64,000 nucleotides of DNA from Streptomyces sp. NBC_01231 (GTDB lineage: Bacteria; Actinomycetota; Actinomycetes; Streptomycetales; Streptomycetaceae): positions 682,001-746,000 of the forward strand of contig CP108521.1 in the NCBI GenBank assembly GCA_035999765.1, given 5' to 3'. The notes beneath the pieces were generated by a model. The model had not been told where the DNA came from and did no database searches. It saw only the letters and a program-made list of their open reading frames with translations. The position numbers and the translations under genes are program-made. Shown in pieces: positions 18,727 through 27,989 of the stretch. Positions within the stretch are counted from its first letter, which is position 1. Each line of letters opens with the position of its first letter.

Positions 18727-19116
18727 TCACCGCCTGCGCATTCTCACCGCCCAGCCGATGGCGAATCCGAGCCCCAGCAAGGGCAGGACCAGCGACACGA
18801 CAATCGCCGCCACCATGATGAGGAACGCCGCTCCACCCGGAGTCCACCGGAAGCCGGCTCCGTAACTTTGGACAGCGCGCATCGCCGTCGTGGCATCGGC
18901 CGCGGCTTCCCGCCGGGCGCCCAGGCGGCCGAGGCCGACGCCCAGGGGGAAACCCAGGACCCCGACCACGACGAACGTGATCTGATCCCGGGTCGACGAA
19001 GTATCGCTTGCTCGCCACGGTGAAGGAACCCGGTCGCCGTTCGAAACGGCGGCTGGGCCAGGTGACCTGCCGAGCACGCCCGGGGTGGTCACTTCCAGAT
19101 GGATGCCAGTCGCCAT
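18727..19116 (-). CDS. Possible two-helix membrane protein
   Basis: 129 codons. Two hydrophobic segments are visible: VVVGVLGFPLGVGLG (about 50-65) and LIMVAAIVVSLVLPLLGLGF (about 98-118), with a basic tail. The first 45 residues are low in features, and the frame overlaps the last bases of the levanase gene, so the true start is probably downstream. It could be a short membrane protein cotranscribed after the levanase, or a remnant. Confidence 0.4.
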   Translation of the reverse strand: MATGIHLEVTTPGVLGRSPGPAAVSNGDRVPSPWRASDTSSTRDQITFVVVGVLGFPLGVGLGRLGARREAAADATTAMRAVQSYGAGFRWTPGGAAFLIMVAAIVVSLVLPLLGLGFAIGWAVRMRRR

Positions 19117-21638
19117 GCCTGCAGGCGGGTGAGCTCGGCGGTGCCGTTGTCGGCGAAGGCGTCGACGCCGGTACTGGAGGGGTCGGGGAAGATCTGGTCG
19201 GTGAGGACGACTTGTTCGCCGCGCGTGTTCTCGGCGTAGACCTCGACGGACGAGGCGTCGACGAGGACATGCAGGTGCAGTGGCCTGCCGTCGAGAGCGA
19301 GCGGGGCGTGTTCGGTGCTGGAGAAGGTGGGGTCGAAGTCGGTCGCGCCTGAGCCGGTGCGGTCCAGGTAGACCTCGCCGGTGCTGGTGTCGTACCCGAT
19401 CCGGGTGCGCTGTTCGGCGCCGGTGCGGACGTCGAGGCCGAAACGGTCGGCCGTGCCCGGGGTGAGGTCGGCCTTGAGCTCGAGGGCGCTGCCGTGGACG
19501 CCGAGCGGAGTGCTGCCGTTCGTGACGGTGGTCGCCGGGACGTCAATTTCGGTGCCGCGCAGGGTTTTCAGTTCGCTGACCGGGTTCTGGACCAGCTGGG
19601 GCTTGCCGTTCACGGTCCGCAGTGCCAGCTGGCGGGGGAAGGTGTCCGCGCTGCGCCAGGGGCTGGTGGGGATGTTGCCGCCGTAGTTCCAGCTGTTCAT
19701 CCAGGCGGTCATGACGCGCCGTCCGCCTGGGGCGTCGTTGAATGAGCTGGCGGCGTAGAAGTCCTGGCCGTAGTCGAGCCAGTGGGCGCGCTGAGTGGTG
19801 GACAGGGCGGGCTTGTCGGCGGCGGTGAACTGGTCGGCGAGGACGTGTGCCCAGCCGCCGGTGTTGGCGTCGACGATCTGGAGCTGGACCTGCTTGCCCT
19901 TGTAGGCGGTCGTGTTGAAGGAGGCCCAGTCCAGATTCTCGGAGTTGGCGCCCGTTGCGCTCTGCACGATCTTGCCGTCGACGAGGAGGTTGACGCCGGT
20001 CTCGTCGGAGTGGGGCTTCGCCTGGGTGTCGGAGAGGACGACCTGGTCGACGTTGACGTGCCCCCAACCGCCCGGGTTGGCGTCCACAACTTTGATCTCG
20101 GCCTGCTTGCCCTGCAGGTCGGACAGATCCCAGGAGGACCAGTTCAGGGCCTCGGCGTTGCCGCCCGTTGCGGAGCGCACCACCTTGCCGTCGACGACGA
20201 GTTCGACGGCCGTAGGGGCGTCGGAGCTCGCGGCGTGGTAGCCGCCGCCGATGAGCAAGTCCAGGTATTTCTTGTCGATCGTGAAGGTCGGTGAGGTCAG
20301 GGTGCCGGTGGAGGCGTCGCCGTTCAGGTAGCTGTTGGCGAGTCCGCCTCCGAGATAGCCGGTGACCTGCTGCTGGTTGGGGAGGGTTCCCTGGGCTGGT
20401 CCGGTGCCGAAGGCGTCGCCGGTGGTGGTCCAGTCGCCGATGGGGCTGGTGTAGGTACTGCCCTCGAAGTCGGCGAGGGTTTCGCCGGTCGGTGTCGCCG
20501 CGTCGCCGAGGATGGAGCCGGACTGGTACGGGTGGTTGCCGCCGCCGACCTTGAAGTTGATGTAGTTGGTGGTCGCGGTGAACGCGGGCGAGGTCAGCGT
20601 GCCGGTGGAGGCGTCGCCGCCATGGAAGCTGTTCGCGAAGGCCTTTCCGTCGGAGCCGGTGACCGCACTCTGGCCGTCCAGCGCCCCGGTGGCCGGAGCG
20701 GTACCGAAGGCGTCGCCGGTGGTGGTCCAGTCGCCGAAGGAGCCGGACTCGAAGTCCTGCAGCACGGTGCCGCTCGGCGGGGTGTAGGTGCCGCTGTCAT
20801 CGGCGGTGAACTTCTTGCCGTCGAAGTCGCCGACGAAGTACTGGGCACCGGAACCGCCCGCGATGGCACCGGGGTTGAGGTTGACCGCCAGGACCCACTT
20901 GGTCTTCTTCGGGTCGCCGTCGACGGGCAGCGGGAACAGGTCCGGGCACTCCCACACCCCGCCGGTCGCTCCGGCCGGGCCGAAGTCGCTCAGGTGGGTC
21001 CAGTGCTTGAGGTTCGAGGAGCTGTAGAAGGAGATCTTGTGCTGGTCGGAGAGGGCGACTGCCATCAGCCAGGTGTGGGTGGGGGCGTACCAGAAGACCT
21101 TCGGGTCGCGGAAGTTGACGGAGCCGAGGTCGAGGACCGGGTTGCCGGAGTACTTGGTCCAGGTGGTGCCGCCGTCGGTGCTGTACGCCAGCGACTGCCT
21201 CTGGATGCCGGTGGACTTCACCAGGCTGGTGTAGACGGCGACCAGCGGCGGCTTCGCCTTGGACCCGAAGCCGGTCGTGTTGTTCTTGTCCAGCACCACA
21301 CTGCCGGAGAACACCATCTCGTTGTCGTCCTGGGGGATGGCGACCGGGAGCTCCTTCCAGTGGACGAGGTCGGTGCTGACGGCGTGGCCCCAGGAGATGT
21401 TGCCCCAGCTGTTGCCGGACGGGTTGTACTGGAAGAACAGGTGGTACTGGCCCTGGTACCAGATCAGACCGTTGGGGTCGTTCATCCAGTTCTGGGCCGG
21501 GCTGAAGTGGAACTGGGGGCGGTACTGCTCGCGGTAGAGGGTGTCGGCGGCGGCCGGCGTGGCAGCGAGCAGGCCCAGCCCGGACAGGACGGTCAGGGCC
21601 GTGAGAAGTCTGCGGCGGGGACGGGCGGTTCTGGGCAT
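19089..21638 (-). CDS. sacC: Secreted GH32 levanase/fructanase with nested insert modules
   Basis: 849 residues from the ATG preceded by AGGAGCG; it overlaps the upstream GH32 stop by 46 bases. A signal peptide runs to about AAAD (residue 32). The GH32 propeller shows the nucleophile motif WMNDPNG, the RDP motif (NFRDPKVFW) and the acid/base WECPDLF, and the C-terminal beta-sandwich follows HWLDYGQDFYAASSF. Between them (DNA about 20760-19815) are about 310 extra residues made of repeated modules (see findings). GH32 enzymes hydrolyse beta-fructosyl bonds in levan, inulin or sucrose; secretion fits polymer attack outside the cell. Confidence 0.9.
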   Translation of the reverse strand: MPRTARPRRRLLTALTVLSGLGLLAATPAAADTLYREQYRPQFHFSPAQNWMNDPNGLIWYQGQYHLFFQYNPSGNSWGNISWGHAVSTDLVHWKELPVAIPQDDNEMVFSGSVVLDKNNTTGFGSKAKPPLVAVYTSLVKSTGIQRQSLAYSTDGGTTWTKYSGNPVLDLGSVNFRDPKVFWYAPTHTWLMAVALSDQHKISFYSSSNLKHWTHLSDFGPAGATGGVWECPDLFPLPVDGDPKKTKWVLAVNLNPGAIAGGSGAQYFVGDFDGKKFTADDSGTYTPPSGTVLQDFESGSFGDWTTTGDAFGTAPATGALDGQSAVTGSDGKAFANSFHGGDASTGTLTSPAFTATTNYINFKVGGGNHPYQSGSILGDAATPTGETLADFEGSTYTSPIGDWTTTGDAFGTGPAQGTLPNQQQVTGYLGGGLANSYLNGDASTGTLTSPTFTIDKKYLDLLIGGGYHAASSDAPTAVELVVDGKVVRSATGGNAEALNWSSWDLSDLQGKQAEIKVVDANPGGWGHVNVDQVVLSDTQAKPHSDETGVNLLVDGKIVQSATGANSENLDWASFNTTAYKGKQVQLQIVDANTGGWAHVLADQFTAADKPALSTTQRAHWLDYGQDFYAASSFNDAPGGRRVMTAWMNSWNYGGNIPTSPWRSADTFPRQLALRTVNGKPQLVQNPVSELKTLRGTEIDVPATTVTNGSTPLGVHGSALELKADLTPGTADRFGLDVRTGAEQRTRIGYDTSTGEVYLDRTGSGATDFDPTFSSTEHAPLALDGRPLHLHVLVDASSVEVYAENTRGEQVVLTDQIFPDPSSTGVDAFADNGTAELTRLQAWRLASIWK

Positions 21639-23146
21639 GGCGCTCCTTGTGCGGGGTTCGGGTGGTGCGCGTGGAGGGCGTCTTGGGTGGCGTCTTGGGT
21701 GGCGGTGCCGCGGACGGGCCCCGCGGGGGCGGTGAGAGTCCACGCCTGGACGGTGAAGTCGACGGATCGGGCCCGCAGCGACCAGGGGGCATCGGAGACC
21801 GGGTAGAGGCGCAGGGTGAGGGCTTCTCCGGTGCTGAGGAAGAGTTCGAGGACTGACCGGTCGGCCACCATGCGCAGTTCGACCGGAGCCCCGGGGCGGG
21901 CCGCCGGGCAGGGGATGCGGTAGGTGCCGCCGACGGCCCGGAGATCGCGGGAGGCGTGCGAGCGGTCGACCACCACTTCGCCGGCGACAGTGTCGACCGT
22001 GACGTCCAGGTGTTCACTCCCGTCGGCCGAGGTGACCAGCCGGAGACCGCCCGGCCGGCCCGGCGAAGGCGTAAGCCGGGCGGTGAGGTCGAAGGTGGCG
22101 CCGACTTCGCCGAGTGCGGCCGGGTCCGCCTGGGCGCGGCCGGTGGCGTACAGGAGTTGCTCGCCACGCAGTCCGGCGACTTCCCGGGCGGGCTGCTGGT
22201 GGACGGTGCCGTCGGCCGCGAGGGAGATCTCGCGGGGCAGGGTGAGCAGTCCCGCCCAGCCCGCCTCTCGTACCCAGGTGGGTTCGCGGGCTTCCCACGA
22301 CCAGGCCCACAGCAGCCATCGGCCGTCCGGGGCCCGCAGCAGTGCGGGGGCGTAGAAGTCCGGGCCGTGGTCGAGCCGAACGGGTGCCGCGGGGTGGAAG
22401 GTGCCGTCGGGGGTCTCGCGGCCGGGGTAGGCGGCGGTGGCCTGGGGGCCGGCGTCGGTGTCCCAGGTGCTGACGATCAGGAGGCCCGGCCGGCCCGCGC
22501 CGTCGGGCGTCGGCCAGAAGGCGTACTGGGGGCACTCCCAGCCGGCCCCGGTGTCGGTGCCGCCGGGCAGGGGCCTCGGGGTGTCGGCGGCGAACGGGCC
22601 GAGGTGCTGCCAGGTGTCCAGGTCCGTCGACTCGTACAGCTGGGCGGCGCCACGGCCGTCGGCGAGGGCCGAGCCGACCAGCATCCGCCAGCGGCCGTCC
22701 TGCTGCCAGACGTAGGGGTCGCGGTACATGGTGGTGTCAGCGGGTGGGTGCGGGATGAGCGACTCCGGCCGTTTGGCCCAGGTGTGGCCGCCGTCGTGGG
22801 ATTCGGCGGTGGTGACCGGCTGCCACCAGCGGCCGGTGCGGTTGGCGGAGTAGAAGGCCACCATCCGGCCGTCGACGGAGACGGCGTTGCCGGAGAAGCA
22901 GCCGTCGGCGTCGTCGCCGCCCGCGGTGGGGGCGAGGGCGATCGGGAGCTCTTCCCAGGTGACCAGGTCGGGACTGCGGAAGTGACCCCAGTGCATGTTC
23001 GCGTGCTGCGGGCCGTACGGGTTGTACTGGAAGAACACGTGGTAGTGGCCGTCGTGGAAAACCAGCCCGTTGGGGTCGTTGATCCAGTTGCGCGGCGGGC
23101 GCAGGTGTACGGCGGGCAGGTGGGGATCGACGGGCGGCGTGGACAC
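21593..23146 (-). CDS. GH32 beta-fructosidase without a signal peptide
   Basis: 517 residues from GTG 23146. GH32 motifs are complete: WINDPNG near the start, GCFSGNAV, the YRDP block, and the acid/base in GWECPQYAFWP, then a C-terminal sandwich. It lacks a leader and insert modules, so it is probably intracellular and splits short fructans or sucrose brought in by the adjacent ABC transporter. It lies 73 bases downstream of the second permease and its 3' end overlaps the start of the secreted levanase. Confidence 0.88.
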   Translation of the reverse strand: MSTPPVDPHLPAVHLRPPRNWINDPNGLVFHDGHYHVFFQYNPYGPQHANMHWGHFRSPDLVTWEELPIALAPTAGGDDADGCFSGNAVSVDGRMVAFYSANRTGRWWQPVTTAESHDGGHTWAKRPESLIPHPPADTTMYRDPYVWQQDGRWRMLVGSALADGRGAAQLYESTDLDTWQHLGPFAADTPRPLPGGTDTGAGWECPQYAFWPTPDGAGRPGLLIVSTWDTDAGPQATAAYPGRETPDGTFHPAAPVRLDHGPDFYAPALLRAPDGRWLLWAWSWEAREPTWVREAGWAGLLTLPREISLAADGTVHQQPAREVAGLRGEQLLYATGRAQADPAALGEVGATFDLTARLTPSPGRPGGLRLVTSADGSEHLDVTVDTVAGEVVVDRSHASRDLRAVGGTYRIPCPAARPGAPVELRMVADRSVLELFLSTGEALTLRLYPVSDAPWSLRARSVDFTVQAWTLTAPAGPVRGTATQDATQDALHAHHPNPAQGAPCPEPPVPAADFSRP

Positions 23147-23219
23147 ACGGGGCCTTTCGAAGGGTGCGCAAGGCACAGGGGGGTGGCAAAGGACGTGAGG
23201 GGCGTGGGCCCGGCGGAGG

Positions 23220-24131
23220 TCAGCCCTTGACGCCGCTGGAGGCGATGCTGCTGACGAAGGCCCGCTGAAAAGCCACGAACAGCGCGAGCACCGGCACAGT
23301 GATCATCGACGAGTAGGCCATGATCTGGCCCCAGGAAGGGTTGAGCTGGAAGAAGTACTGGATGCCGACCATGACCGGGCGCAGGTTCTCGCTCTGGACG
23401 ACCATCAGGGGCCAGAGGTAGGAGTTCCAGGCCGGCAGGAAGGTCAGGATGGCCACCGTGGCGATCGCCGGGCCGGACAGCGGCATGACGATGCGCCGGT
23501 AGATGCCGAACCAGCTCGCCCCGTCGATCACGGCCGCTTCGTCGAGTTCCTTGGGGATGCTCTGGAAGTACTGATGGAACAGGAAGACGGAGAAGGCGTT
23601 GGCGACGAAGGGCAGGACCTGCACCTGGTAGGTGTCCAGCCAACCCTCGGTCAGGGTGACATGGAAGCCGTTGACCTGGAGCCAGGGCAGTTGATTGACC
23701 CACCACACCAGCGGCAGGGCGAAGGTCTCGAACGGCACGATCAGCGTCGCGATCACGGCGGTGAGCACGATCTTCTTGCCGCGCCACCGCATCCGTGACA
23801 AGGCGAACGCCGCGAGGCTGTTGACGAAGATGCCCAGGACCACGGTGACGGCGGAGATCCCGATGGAGTTGAGCAGGAACCGGGCGGCGGGCACCCGGTC
23901 GAAGACTCCGCTGTAGTTGTCCAGGGACAGGTGGCCGACCGGCAGGAACGCCTTGACGCCGTCCAGGTCGCCGAAGATCTGCTGGTCGGGCTTGAGCGAC
24001 GACACCAGCATGAACACGATCGGGAAGGCGAAGAACAGCGCGAGCGCGATGCGTGCCGCCTGCACGGCGAGCGAGCGCAGCAGCGACCCCTGGTGGCCCG
24101 GGCGGGCGGGGGTGGGGGATGCGGAGGTCAT
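23220..24131 (-). CDS. ABC sugar transporter permease (MalG type)
   Basis: 303 residues with six predicted membrane helices. The EAA loop typical of carbohydrate-family inner-membrane components is in ELDEAAVIDGASWFGIYRRI (about residue 200), which contacts the ATPase. It starts one base after the stop of the first permease. No ATP-binding subunit is encoded in this operon; in actinomycetes such systems often share one MsiK-type ATPase encoded elsewhere. Confidence 0.9.
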   Translation of the reverse strand: MTSASPTPARPGHQGSLLRSLAVQAARIALALFFAFPIVFMLVSSLKPDQQIFGDLDGVKAFLPVGHLSLDNYSGVFDRVPAARFLLNSIGISAVTVVLGIFVNSLAAFALSRMRWRGKKIVLTAVIATLIVPFETFALPLVWWVNQLPWLQVNGFHVTLTEGWLDTYQVQVLPFVANAFSVFLFHQYFQSIPKELDEAAVIDGASWFGIYRRIVMPLSGPAIATVAILTFLPAWNSYLWPLMVVQSENLRPVMVGIQYFFQLNPSWGQIMAYSSMITVPVLALFVAFQRAFVSSIASSGVKG

Positions 24132-24132
24132 G

Positions 24133-25083
24133 TCAGTCCTTCTCCCGGGTGAGGAAGCGTTGTACGAGGGAGACGGCCAGCACCAGGACGAAGAAGGCGA
24201 GGGAGATCGCGGACGCGTATCCGGTCTGCTGCTGCGCGTATCCCGTCTGCACGGCCTGATAGACGACCGTGGTGGTGGAGTCCAGGGGCCCGCCCTGCGT
24301 CATCACGCTGACCTGAGCGAACAGGCTGAACGCGGCGATCGTGATGGTGATGAGCACGAACGTGCGGGTGGTGCGCAGGCCGGGCCAGGTCACGTATCTG
24401 AAGCGCACCCAGCGGGTGGCGCCGTCGATGTCGGCTGCCTCGTACAGGTCTTGCGGGATGGTCTGGAGTCCGGCCAGCCAGATGATCATGTGGAATCCGA
24501 CGCCCTGCCAGACGGACATGAGGATGATGGCGGGCATGGACGTGGACGGGTTGTTCAGCCAGTCCGGTCCGTGCACGAGGCCGAGGGTGAGGTGGGAGAT
24601 GAGCTCGTTGACCAGCCCGGTCTTCTGGTACATGAACGTCCACAGGATGGACACCACCACCATGGAGGTGACGACCGGGATGAAGTAGACGGTGCGGAAG
24701 AAGTTGACGCCTTTGACCTTGGCGTTGACGAGGAGTGCGAGCACCAGCGCCAGGCCGCCCTGCAGCGGGACGACGACCGCGGCGAAGTAGAAGGTGTTGC
24801 GCAGCGACTTGTAGAACAGCGGGTCGTCCAGCAGCGTGCGGAAGTTCTGCAGTCCCGTGAACTGGGCCGGGACCGGGGAGACCAGGCGGGCATTGGTGAA
24901 CGCCAGCGCGAAGGCCAGCACCACCGGGATGACGAAGAACAGCAGCAGGAGGAACACGGCAGGGCTCACCATGCCGAGGGCGGCGAGGCTTTCCCTGCGC
25001 CGTGCACGCCCCCGCGCTGCACGTCGAGTCGGTGGGGCGTCGGCGGCGGGCCGAGTGGACAGTGGGGTCAGTGTGGTGGCCAT
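24133..25083 (-). CDS. ABC sugar transporter permease (MalF type)
   Basis: 316 residues from ATG 25083. Basic N-terminus, six predicted helices, and the EAA loop LYEAADIDGATRWVRFRYVT (about residue 222). It pairs with the MalG-type permease directly downstream and with the binding lipoprotein upstream. Substrate inferred as fructo-oligosaccharide from the two GH32 genes in the same operon. Confidence 0.9.
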   Translation of the reverse strand: MATTLTPLSTRPAADAPPTRRAARGRARRRESLAALGMVSPAVFLLLLFFVIPVVLAFALAFTNARLVSPVPAQFTGLQNFRTLLDDPLFYKSLRNTFYFAAVVVPLQGGLALVLALLVNAKVKGVNFFRTVYFIPVVTSMVVVSILWTFMYQKTGLVNELISHLTLGLVHGPDWLNNPSTSMPAIILMSVWQGVGFHMIIWLAGLQTIPQDLYEAADIDGATRWVRFRYVTWPGLRTTRTFVLITITIAAFSLFAQVSVMTQGGPLDSTTTVVYQAVQTGYAQQQTGYASAISLAFFVLVLAVSLVQRFLTREKD

Positions 25084-25158
25084 GGGACATCCAGGCAGGT
25101 ACGTGTCCCGGCGGAGGCGGAGGGGAGGAACCGCATCCACCGGGACGGGCGGACTCGG

Positions 25159-26475
25159 TCAGCTGCCGGCGGAGTAGTTGCTGGTCGACAGGTTGTTGTC
25201 GATCTGACTTACGGCCTGGTCAAGGGCGCCCTTGACGTCGGCGCCGGCCAGGATGTCCATGGCTGTCTTGGAGAACACCGTGGAGATGTAGGGGTAGGCC
25301 GGGGTGACGGGCCGGACCACCGCGAACTTCTGCGCTTCCTTGAGGAAGACGTTGAACTGGCCGCCCGTCTCGTACCCCTTCGCCTGCTGGGCTGCCGCGT
25401 CGGTGGCGGGGATGGTGCCGGTTGCCTTGGCGAAGTCCACGAAGTACTTCGTCTGCCGGGAGAAGTTCAGATACGCCTGGGCGCCTTCCTTGTTGGAGCA
25501 GGTCGAGCTCATGCCCCACTGCCAGGAGGCTCCGCCGATCTTCGGTCCGTTGCCGAAGTCGACCGGCGGGAGGATCACCAGGTCGCTGCCGAACTTGTCG
25601 ACGTTGGCCTGGCCCGACCAGCTGCCGTCCCACTGGATGGCGGTCTTGCCGTTGCGGAAGTCGTCGCCCGGGCTCTTGCTGGACTTCTGCGGCGCGTAGC
25701 CCTTCGTGACCAGCGAGCGGAACCACTTGCCCCACTCGACGGCCTTGTCACCGTTGAGCTCGCCCTCGGCGGTCTTGTAGGTGGAGCGGTCGATCAGGTC
25801 GCCGCCGAAGCTCTGCAGCATCGGTGAGTAGGCGTACGGCCACCATTCGCCGGGGTCACCCGTGCCGAGGTCCAGCGCATTGGTGAACTTGCCGCCCGCC
25901 TTGATCTTGGCGAGCGCGTCCGTGAACTCGGTCTTGGTCCAGGGCTTGTCGAGGGTGGGGACGCGGATGCCGTACTTCTTCAGGACCGACTTGCGGGAGT
26001 ACAGGGTGAGGGCGACGTCGTAGAACCCTGACGCATAGGTCTTGTCCTGGTACGTGCCGACGGTGCTGGGCAGTTGGCTCTTCACCGGGACCTGGCCCTT
26101 GGACAGATCCAGCGGCGCGAGGTACCCGCCCCAGGCCCAGTTCGGGACGTTGGGCCCGTCGACGTCGAGGATGCAGGGCAGTTTCCTGGCCGAAGCCGCG
26201 GCCACCACCGAGTCGTTGTAGGAACCCTGCGGGAACGCCTGGATCTTGACCTTGTACGTGCTCTGACTGGCGTTGAAGTCCTTGACGATCTGCTTCACGA
26301 CGCCGTACTCGGCGGCGTTGCCGGCGTTGTGCGTCCACAGAGTCAGGGTGTTGCCGTCGGCGCCTGACGAGCCGGTGCTCCCAGCACCGCCGCAGCCGGC
26401 CACGAGCGTCGCCGCGGCCAGGGCGGCTATGCTCGACACCGCGAGGCGCCTGGTTCTCGATTCCACTGGGTTCAC
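25159..26475 (-). CDS. ABC transporter sugar-binding lipoprotein
   Basis: 438 residues from the GTG preceded by GGAGG. Lipoprotein signal with lipobox VAGC near residue 28, then a Gly/Ser-rich linker and an extracellular solute-binding protein family 1 fold (TLTLWTHNAG, then later GSWSGQANVDKFGSDLVIL). It captures oligosaccharides outside the membrane for the two permeases. Two hairpins lie between it and the LacI gene upstream. Confidence 0.9.
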   Translation of the reverse strand: MNPVESRTRRLAVSSIAALAAATLVAGCGGAGSTGSSGADGNTLTLWTHNAGNAAEYGVVKQIVKDFNASQSTYKVKIQAFPQGSYNDSVVAAASARKLPCILDVDGPNVPNWAWGGYLAPLDLSKGQVPVKSQLPSTVGTYQDKTYASGFYDVALTLYSRKSVLKKYGIRVPTLDKPWTKTEFTDALAKIKAGGKFTNALDLGTGDPGEWWPYAYSPMLQSFGGDLIDRSTYKTAEGELNGDKAVEWGKWFRSLVTKGYAPQKSSKSPGDDFRNGKTAIQWDGSWSGQANVDKFGSDLVILPPVDFGNGPKIGGASWQWGMSSTCSNKEGAQAYLNFSRQTKYFVDFAKATGTIPATDAAAQQAKGYETGGQFNVFLKEAQKFAVVRPVTPAYPYISTVFSKTAMDILAGADVKGALDQAVSQIDNNLSTSNYSAGS

Positions 26476-26496
26476 TAGCGTCCTCCAATGTCACTG

Positions 26497-26543
26497 GGCA
26501 CGGTCCTGGCAGACCGTGCCGGCGGCCGGTAGTGACGGCCGCC
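26497..26543. terminator. Two tandem hairpins between the LacI gene and the binding-protein gene
   Basis: The first has a 9-bp perfect stem (ggcacggtc) with a 6-nt loop at 26497-26520. The second has an 8-bp perfect stem (ggcggccg) with a 7-nt loop at 26521-26543. They lie in the 97-bp gap between two genes of the same direction, so they may attenuate read-through from the regulator into the transport genes or protect an mRNA end. Confidence 0.55.
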
Positions 26544-26572
26544 TGTATCGGTGGTGCTTCGCCGTTCCGGGG

Positions 26573-27607
26573 TCAGAGTCGGGGCGGCGAAGTGACCGAT
26601 GCCCGTGCCACCAGCGGGCAGGGCAGCATCTCCTGAGCGGCCGGACCAGTCCCCTGGTCCTGCGCGCCCGTGAGCGCGAGCAGTTGTGCGACCGCCCGCG
26701 CCCCCATTTCGTAGTGCGGCAGGGCCACGGTGGTCAGCCCGGGGAACAAGCCGTCACAGATCAGTTCCTGGTTGTCGAATCCGATCACCGACAGGTCTTC
26801 CGGGATCGACAACCCCAGTTCGGCAGCGGCGCGGTAGACACCCATCGCCACCCGGTCGGCGAAGCAGAACAACGCGGTGGGTCGTGCATCCGCCCCCAGC
26901 AGTCGCAGTGCTGCCTGGTACCCGCCGGCGGCGTCGGTGGTCACCCTCACCACCAGCCGGGGGTCTTCGGGGATGCCCGCCTCGGCGAGGGCTCGCCGGT
27001 AGCCCTCCAGGCGACCGTGGGTGGCCGGGATGTCGTCGACGTTGTTGATGAAGCCGATCCGGCGGTGGCCGTGGCGGATCAGCTCGCGCACCGCCGTCTC
27101 ACCGCCCTGGACCTCGTCGGGGACGACCGAGGGAACGCCGGAGTCGTTCGAGCGAGCGTCCAGCAGCACCGTGGGGACCGACCGCAACCGCTGTGGCACC
27201 TCCACCACCCGGTGGTACATGGACGCGTACAGCACGCCGTCGACCTGGCGCTGCAGCAGCAGCTCGATCTCCCTGCGCTCCAGCTCCGGGTCGCCGCCGG
27301 TGTTCAGCATGAGCAGCAGCAGGTCATGCTTGGCCGCTTCCTCCTGGGCTCCCAGGATGATCCGGCCGGCGTGCGGGGTGGTGGCGATCTGGTCGCTGAC
27401 GAAGCCGATCGTGTTCGACCGCTTCAGCCGCAGCCCTCGCGCCAGTCCGTTCGGCGCATACCCCAGCTCGCGGGCCGTTTCGAGCACCCTCTGCCGGGTT
27501 TCACCATTGATGCGCTTGCCCTCGACCTCGTTGAGGATGTGAGAGACGGTCGTGGCCGAGACACCGGCGGCTGCCGCCACGTCTTTGATCCCGATCCGCC
27601 TGCCCAT
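26573..27607 (-). CDS. LacI-family repressor of the fructan operon
   Basis: 344 residues from the ATG. The N-terminal headpiece reads GIKDVAAAAGVSATTVSHIL with the hinge helix GLARGLRLKRS. A periplasmic-binding-like ligand domain follows (TIGFVSDQIATTPHAG to the C-terminus). It is the first gene of the minus-strand run leading to the transporter and both GH32 genes, and a LacI-type operator lies just upstream. It is expected to repress the operon until a fructan-derived sugar binds. Confidence 0.9.
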   Translation of the reverse strand: MGRRIGIKDVAAAAGVSATTVSHILNEVEGKRINGETRQRVLETARELGYAPNGLARGLRLKRSNTIGFVSDQIATTPHAGRIILGAQEEAAKHDLLLLMLNTGGDPELERREIELLLQRQVDGVLYASMYHRVVEVPQRLRSVPTVLLDARSNDSGVPSVVPDEVQGGETAVRELIRHGHRRIGFINNVDDIPATHGRLEGYRRALAEAGIPEDPRLVVRVTTDAAGGYQAALRLLGADARPTALFCFADRVAMGVYRAAAELGLSIPEDLSVIGFDNQELICDGLFPGLTTVALPHYEMGARAVAQLLALTGAQDQGTGPAAQEMLPCPLVARASVTSPPRL

Positions 27608-27611
27608 GTCA

Positions 27612-27629
27612 TGCCCAATCGTTTTGGCA
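27612..27629. promoter_or_regulatory. LacI-type operator upstream of the regulator gene
   Basis: TGCCCAATCGTTTTGGCA is centred on the CG typical of LacI-family sites; the half-sites match at 7 of 9 positions. It lies 5 bp before the start of the LacI gene, so it probably gives autoregulation and control of the operon. Confidence 0.6.
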
Positions 27630-27989
27630 AGTGAGTGCGGGATGAGATTGCGCCCCGCGGGGCGTGCCTGTCAACGGCTCGTTACGAACTCGTGGCCGAA
27701 CAATGTCGACGCCACGCGGAAACGGGGACCGTCGCCTGGTCTGCCGGGCTGCGGCTCAACTTCCCGACATACGGAGCTAAGTGAGCAATCGTTCTGCGGC
27801 TTGAGCTTCGTCATCGCTTCTCCGATCCTTCGCGCATCTGGCGAAGTACGGCAGCACGAGTGCGGCCCAGAAGACGTGCGCGGGCTTTACGGCTGCACCG
27901 CCTCCCCTCCAACCGGCGGCGGCCTGCGGCCCATGCGCGACCCGGACGCCGCCGGGGCTCACGACGACCCGGGAGAATGCGTCCCCAGC
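27630..27989. other. Intergenic region between the fructan regulator and arsM, no gene recognised
   Basis: About 360 bases. It contains the promoter region of the LacI gene and the 3' side of arsM. A 61-codon minus-strand frame (27777-27962) has a hydrophobic stretch but no ribosome site or family features. Nothing else seen. Confidence 0.35.
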
